This document shows, piece by piece, positions 39,779 to 42,786 of a stretch of 42,786 nt of DNA. The DNA is taken from NCBI GenBank assembly GCA_017395635.1, contig JAFQOE010000025.1, positions 1-42,786 of the forward strand. The letters are read 5' to 3'. How positions within the stretch are numbered: position 1 is the first letter of the stretch; each line of letters opens with the position of its first letter. This stretch comes from Lachnospiraceae bacterium. GTDB taxonomy: Bacteria; Bacillota; Clostridia; Lachnospirales; Lachnospiraceae. The notes beneath the pieces were generated by a model. That model was not told where the DNA came from, did no database searches, and was given only the letters and a program-made list of their open reading frames with translations. The translations under genes were made by a program, and so were the position numbers.

Positions 39779-40663
39779 ATGATATGTGAGCAACATGAAA
39801 AGAAAGAAGTATTTAAAAATAAGATTGTAGAGAAACGACTACAACAGAAGAATTTGAAAAAGGTGGTTAATTACAATGTGAAGCACACCACCTATTTCAA
39901 CAAAGAAGAATACATTTTGTATAGTTTGCCAATCGTAACCAACTTTGCAAATTAGACAAAAAGAATAGAGTATTTTGTAGGTACAGACGGAAAAGAGTAT
40001 AATTTGGAAACGGGTGCGGTTCGTACAGATGAAAGCATTGAAAAAAGTGCGGTTTCTAGTTTGAAGCGTACAAAGAAGAAAATCTATGAATATGCGTTCG
40101 CAAATGATTGGAGTGGTGGTTGGTTCTTCACAATCACTTTTGACCCTGAACAAGTTGATAGTCTTAACTATGAAGATTGTTATAATCGTGTCTATCAGTT
40201 CTTAAAGAATGTGAAAGACCAAAACCCAGATTTTAAATATCTATTTGTTCCAGAGTTGCACAAGAGCAAGCGTTGGCATTTTCATGGGATTGGTGTAAAT
40301 TGTCACAAGTTGAAATTTGAAAAGAGTGGAATTGTTAAGAATGGCAAAGAAATTTACAACATCAACAAGCGTAGTTTCAAATATGGTTTCACTACCGCCA
40401 CCAAAATAGAAAGCACCGAAAAAGTGAGCAACTACATCAAAAAGTACATAACCAAAGAACTAATAACCATGTCCAAAGGACAGCACCGATATTTGTACAG
40501 CAAGAACCTAGCCAAGCCAGAAAGTGAAACACTATTTGAAGAAGATTTAAAATTTATGGAGTTGCTTCTTTCCAAGAATAAAGACCTTGTGAAGATTAAA
40601 AAGGTAAAAGATGAAGAGAGTGGAATTGAAACAACTTACATCACGATTAAGAAAAGTGAATAA
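39779..40663 (+). pseudogene. HUH-type rolling-circle replication initiator with in-frame amber
   Basis: A single frame runs from ATG 39779 to TAA 40663 but contains TAG at 39953-39955. Downstream of it, 'TITFDPEQVDSLNYEDCYNRV', the HUH motif 'RWHFHGIGVN', and catalytic 'YIKKYITKE' mark a Rep protein of the phage/plasmid Rep_ORF2-G2P-like type. The 58 codons before the stop look coding ('HTTYFNKEEYILYSLPIVTNFAN'). It may be translated from a TTG at 40004 with the HUH core intact, or be a pseudogene, or require amber suppression. Confidence 0.75.
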
Positions 40664-40669
40664 ATTTGA

Positions 40670-40697
40670 TTGCTCATCTTGGAAAGCGTGATATAAT
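40670..40697 (+). promoter_or_regulatory. Promoter of the PurN-like gene
   Basis: TTGCTC (40670-40675), 16-bp spacer, TATAAT (40692-40697) with extended -10 TGA. Confidence 0.65.
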
Positions 40698-40730
40698 GAA
40701 CGAAGAAAATTATGATTTGGAGGTAAGCAA

Positions 40731-41324
40731 ATGAATATAGCAGTTTTTGCTTCGCATGGTGGTAGTGACTTACAAGCAATTATTGACGGTTGTAAAAATA
40801 ATATGATAGAGGCTAATGTTTCAGTAGTTATTAGTAATAATGGTAGTTCAATGGCTTTACAAAGAGCAAATAATGAAAATATACCTTCATATCATCTTAG
40901 TGCCAAAAAGTCTGGAAGTGAAGAAGCGTTAGCAGTTGAAATACTTGATGTATTAGAAAAATACAATATTGATATGATATTTTTAGCAGGATATATGAGA
41001 ATGTTACATATATCAATTCTAGAAAAATATGATAACAGAATTTTTAATATACACCCTGCATTACTTCCTAAGTTTGGTGGTAAAGGTATGTATGGAATGA
41101 ATGTTCATACTGCGGTTATAGAAGCAAAGGAAAAAGAGACAGGCGTTACAATTCATAGAGTTAGTGCTGAATATGATAGTGGAGAAATTGTTGCTCAAAC
41201 AACTGTTCCAGTATTAGAAAATGATACACCAGAAGAACTAGGTGCAAGAGTATTAGAAAGAGAACATGAATTTTTAGTAGAAGTAATATCTGATATTGCA
41301 AATGGGAAGATTTGCTTAGGATAG
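40731..41324 (+). CDS. purN: Phosphoribosylglycinamide formyltransferase (PurN type), island-borne
   Basis: 197-aa formyltransferase with its own promoter and GGAGG 7 nt before ATG. N-terminal Rossmann-like 'NIAVFASHGGSDLQAIID', 'AGYMRMLHISILEKY', the catalytic 'FNIHPALLPKFGGKGMYGMNVHTAVI' (Asn-His) and 'YDSGEIVAQTTVPV' (Asp) are intact, so it should transfer formyl from 10-formyl-THF to GAR in purine synthesis. It lies inside the tRNA-Leu island, away from other pur genes, so it may be an extra copy. The 'GGKGMYG' loop differs from the E. coli type. Confidence 0.85.
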   Translation: MNIAVFASHGGSDLQAIIDGCKNNMIEANVSVVISNNGSSMALQRANNENIPSYHLSAKKSGSEEALAVEILDVLEKYNIDMIFLAGYMRMLHISILEKYDNRIFNIHPALLPKFGGKGMYGMNVHTAVIEAKEKETGVTIHRVSAEYDSGEIVAQTTVPVLENDTPEELGARVLEREHEFLVEVISDIANGKICLG

Positions 41325-41337
41325 GTCAGCGGAAGTT

Positions 41338-41359
41338 TGTTACACTTTTGTTACACTTG
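41338..41359 (+). repeat. Tandem 11-bp direct repeat near the right island end
   Basis: ttgttacactt occurs twice head-to-tail, 55 bp before the right attachment repeat. Such short repeats near att sites are possible integrase arm-binding sites. Confidence 0.7.
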
Positions 41360-41413
41360 AAGATGATGTGCTGAAAAGCCCCTTTCTATCGTGTTTTTTT
41401 AGGAACAAATTCA

Positions 41414-41434
41414 TTCAAGTCCCATCTTCCGCAG
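41414..41434 (+). other. Island attachment repeat (right end)
   Basis: 21-bp copy of the tRNA-Leu 3' end (20/21), not part of a tRNA. Marks the distal junction of the island. The downstream 170 bp to the next gene hold no other gene that I can see. Confidence 0.85.
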
Positions 41435-41602
41435 ATTAAGAATGAGAGAAGCAGTGCTTGGGTTATTTTTATTGTGTGGAAGCATCTTAACGCTCGGTTC
41501 AAGGTCTATTTTTATCGTTTATAGTTTGAAACAGGATGGAAGTGATAGGGATAGTATGGTAAAATCAAAACACTAGAATATTGGATTTGGTGGTGAGAAT
41601 AG

Positions 41603-42040
41603 ATGGAATGGATAAACATTTTTGGTGCTGTGTTTATAACGGTAATTATGGTGCCCAATATTATTTATGCATTAAAATGTAAAGATGGTTTTGAGAATAA
41701 GTGGAATAATAGAGGGGTTGAAATTATAGAACAGATAGGTAGATTTGGTTGCTTCGGTTTTATGATTATTAATATCCCCGGAACCTGGTTTGGTTGGTGG
41801 TCTGATGAAGCCTTTGCCGTCTATCTAATAGTAAATAGTGTTTTAATTATAACGTATTGTGTGATATGGATTATTTGTTTTCGGAAGAACACAATTTTCA
41901 GAGCATTGGCATTGTCTGTTATTCCATCAGTGATTTTCATGTTTAGCGGAATTATGAGTAGGTCTGTATTGTTAATTGTAGCATCACTAATATTCGCACC
42001 TACACATATATTGATTTCATATAAAAATGCAAAGTGTTAG
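41603..42040 (+). CDS. Small integral membrane protein of unknown function
   Basis: 145-aa protein with four to five predicted membrane helices (about residues 5-22, 45-65, 70-92, 98-120, 122-138) and short charged loops ('KCKDGFENKWNNR'). I do not recognise the family. A GGTGGTGAG lies about 5 nt before ATG 41603. It lies just outside the island. Confidence 0.75.
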   Translation: MEWINIFGAVFITVIMVPNIIYALKCKDGFENKWNNRGVEIIEQIGRFGCFGFMIINIPGTWFGWWSDEAFAVYLIVNSVLIITYCVIWIICFRKNTIFRALALSVIPSVIFMFSGIMSRSVLLIVASLIFAPTHILISYKNAKC

Positions 42041-42164
42041 AAGAATTTTACGAGGTAATTACGGATTTGCTTTTAAGAAAGAAATTCAACTGACTAACAA
42101 TAAACCGGAGATTGTAAATGCTTCAACGGATAACCATATTGCTGTCAGAGGAAAAGGCAAGTAA
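42027..42164 (+). pseudogene. Unassigned 45-codon fragment
   Basis: A frame from ATG 42027, overlapping the end of the membrane protein gene in another frame, to TAA 42162-42164, encodes 'GNYGFAFKKEIQLTNNKPEI' and ends 'IAVRGKGK'. It lacks a ribosome binding site of its own. I do not recognise it; probably the C-terminus of a lost gene. Confidence 0.4.
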
Positions 42165-42182
42165 CAATGGAGGACAATTTAT

Positions 42183-42480
42183 ATGTACGATTCATTGCGT
42201 GAGAATTTAAGTTATTTTGGATTATATAAAAGAATGTTTAAAGTAAAAAAGATAATCGATTCGGAAAAAATTTCTTTTGGAAGTGATAAGGAACAATATT
42301 TTTTATATTACGAGCCTTTGGATATTGTTTCTGATAAAGTGGTCATTTGGATACATGGCGGAGGATGGAATGCTGGTTCTCCAAAGTTTTTGATTTTGTC
42401 GGACAGTGCATCGCACAAGAAGGATATCGGTTTATTTCTATTGGATATAGATTGTCTCCTAAAAACAAATATCCATGTCA
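42183..42480 (+). pseudogene. Frameshifted, truncated alpha/beta hydrolase
   Basis: ATG 42183 (GGAGG 8 nt upstream) opens a hydrolase with the oxyanion motif 'HGGGW' in 'VVIWIHGGGWNAGSPK'. The frame then shifts at a T-run (about 42388-42400): the homologous continuation 'FDFVGQCIAQEGYRFISIGYR' is in another frame, and ends at about 42480, where sequence from the chrA gene of the opposite strand begins. The catalytic Ser, Asp and His are absent. Confidence 0.8.
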
Positions 42481-42642
42481 AATTTCGACGATAGCCACCA
42501 TGTCGAGAAATTCATTTTTTTCGATCCATTTTCTGTGGGAAACAAATTCGTTTTCGAGTAGAGCAATCATGGCATAACCACCGCCAAAGGTAAATAAACC
42601 AATTTTTAACATTGTAATAAATAAGTCAATATATTTCTTCAT
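42478..42642 (-). pseudogene. Truncated chromate transporter
   Basis: 54 codons from ATG 42642 on the minus strand: 'MKKYIDLFITMLKIGLFTFG' then 'GGYAMIALLENEF' and 'LDMVAI' match the N-terminus of the ChrA family (first membrane helix, then the GGG..MI..E motif). The gene is cut at about 42490, after 'DMVAI', losing all later helices. It starts 1 bp after the lgt stop, so it was probably co-transcribed with lgt. Confidence 0.82.
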
Positions 42643-42643
42643 T

Positions 42644-42786
42644 TTATTTCCCGTTCCTTTGATATAAATTCTTTATTACAAAGATAAGAATAATTCCAAG
42701 CAGAATCATGAGTAGTGACCAAAATTGGGATGGTGTTATCAAACCAATAAGTTCACCACGGTTATCCCCACGTAAATATTCGAGAA
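42644..42786 (-). CDS. lgt: Prolipoprotein diacylglyceryl transferase (partial)
   Basis: 46 C-terminal codons: 'YLRGDNRGELIGLITPSQFW' and a last membrane helix 'SLLMILLGIILIFVI' match the Lgt C-terminus (E-x-x-RGD..RG.. and SQ). It transfers diacylglycerol to lipoprotein Cys. The start lies beyond the window. Confidence 0.8.
   Translation of the reverse strand, partial: LEYLRGDNRGELIGLITPSQFWSLLMILLGIILIFVIKNLYQRNGK

Larger units (their letters stand above)
36512..41434 (+). mobile_element. 4.9-kb tRNA-Leu-integrated genomic island
   Basis: Bounded by the 21-bp tRNA-Leu 3'-end direct repeats. Contains a truncated tyrosine integrase next to the tRNA, AbiE type IV TA operon, truncated HigA-like gene with second integrase remnant, interrupted HUH Rep gene and a PurN-type gene. 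Because both integrases lack the catalytic C-terminus, excision is unlikely without help. Composite or eroded phage-satellite/mobilizable element is the likely origin. Confidence 0.8.

Noticed and set aside
1-42786. CRISPR array
   Set aside because: No regularly spaced repeats of 20-40 bp with unique spacers were seen; the only regular repeat is the protein-coding 15-bp set.

Overview
The window is AT-rich (by eye clearly below 40% GC), gene-dense DNA. Strong AGGAGG-type ribosome binding sites, sigma-A type promoters, a CIRCE element, a CspA-like subtilase, a CD3324-type small HTH protein and a DUF5721-like protein point to a low-GC Clostridia chromosome, most likely a gut Lachnospiraceae. 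Species is not determinable by eye.

Layout. 1-3.35 kb: the 3' part of a large secreted surface protein (Big_2 domains, NPDQP-type repeats, beta-helix) followed by a decayed Big_2 tail. 3.5-14.9 kb: housekeeping and accessory genes: a CspA-like S8 peptidase; htpG with a perfect CIRCE; a DUF5721-like protein; an M18 aminopeptidase; a [4Fe-4S] ferredoxin; a TauT/SsuBC-type ATPase-permease pair without a binding protein; a membrane-anchored polysaccharide deacetylase; and a cytosolic GH13 enzyme. 14.9-17.7 kb: a candidate type I toxin-antitoxin locus (27-aa holin-like toxin, translationally coupled leader peptide, convergent antisense RNA), an Lsa-like ABC-F protein, and a Phd/ParE type II module. 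17.7-25.9 kb: a TetR-hydrolase operon with twin operators, an AraC regulator plus flavin split-barrel protein, a PAS-GGDEF diguanylate cyclase, a CD3324 family protein, a GNAT acetyltransferase and a condensation/acetyltransferase-like protein, with remnants of a DUF234-type ATPase and a LuxR regulator between them.

25.9-36.5 kb: core metabolism. A folate cluster (folC, HD-domain hydrolase, folP, folB-folK fusion), then pheA (chorismate mutase-prephenate dehydratase), a ppx-ppk1 polyphosphate pair, and the infC-rpmI-rplT operon with AUU start and an L20-type attenuator leader, then tRNA-Leu(AAG).

36.5-41.4 kb: a 4.9-kb integrated island bounded by a 21-bp direct repeat of the tRNA-Leu 3' end (20/21 identical). 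It carries a truncated tyrosine integrase, an AbiEi/AbiEii type IV toxin-antitoxin operon under a 38-bp palindromic operator, a truncated HigA-like gene joined to a second integrase remnant, an HUH replication initiator interrupted by an in-frame amber codon, and a promoter-equipped PurN-type formyltransferase. Both integrases lack their catalytic C-termini, so the island looks immobilised. 41.4-42.8 kb: a small membrane protein, then decayed DNA in which a frameshifted alpha/beta-hydrolase fragment abuts a truncated chromate transporter, with the end of lgt at the edge.

The most novel-looking items are the type I TA locus with leader peptide, a 46-bp UUCG-capped hairpin repeated in the same orientation and position ahead of the ferredoxin and GH13 genes, the tRNA-Leu defence island, and a perfect inverted repeat that includes a Shine-Dalgarno sequence ahead of the flavin protein gene.
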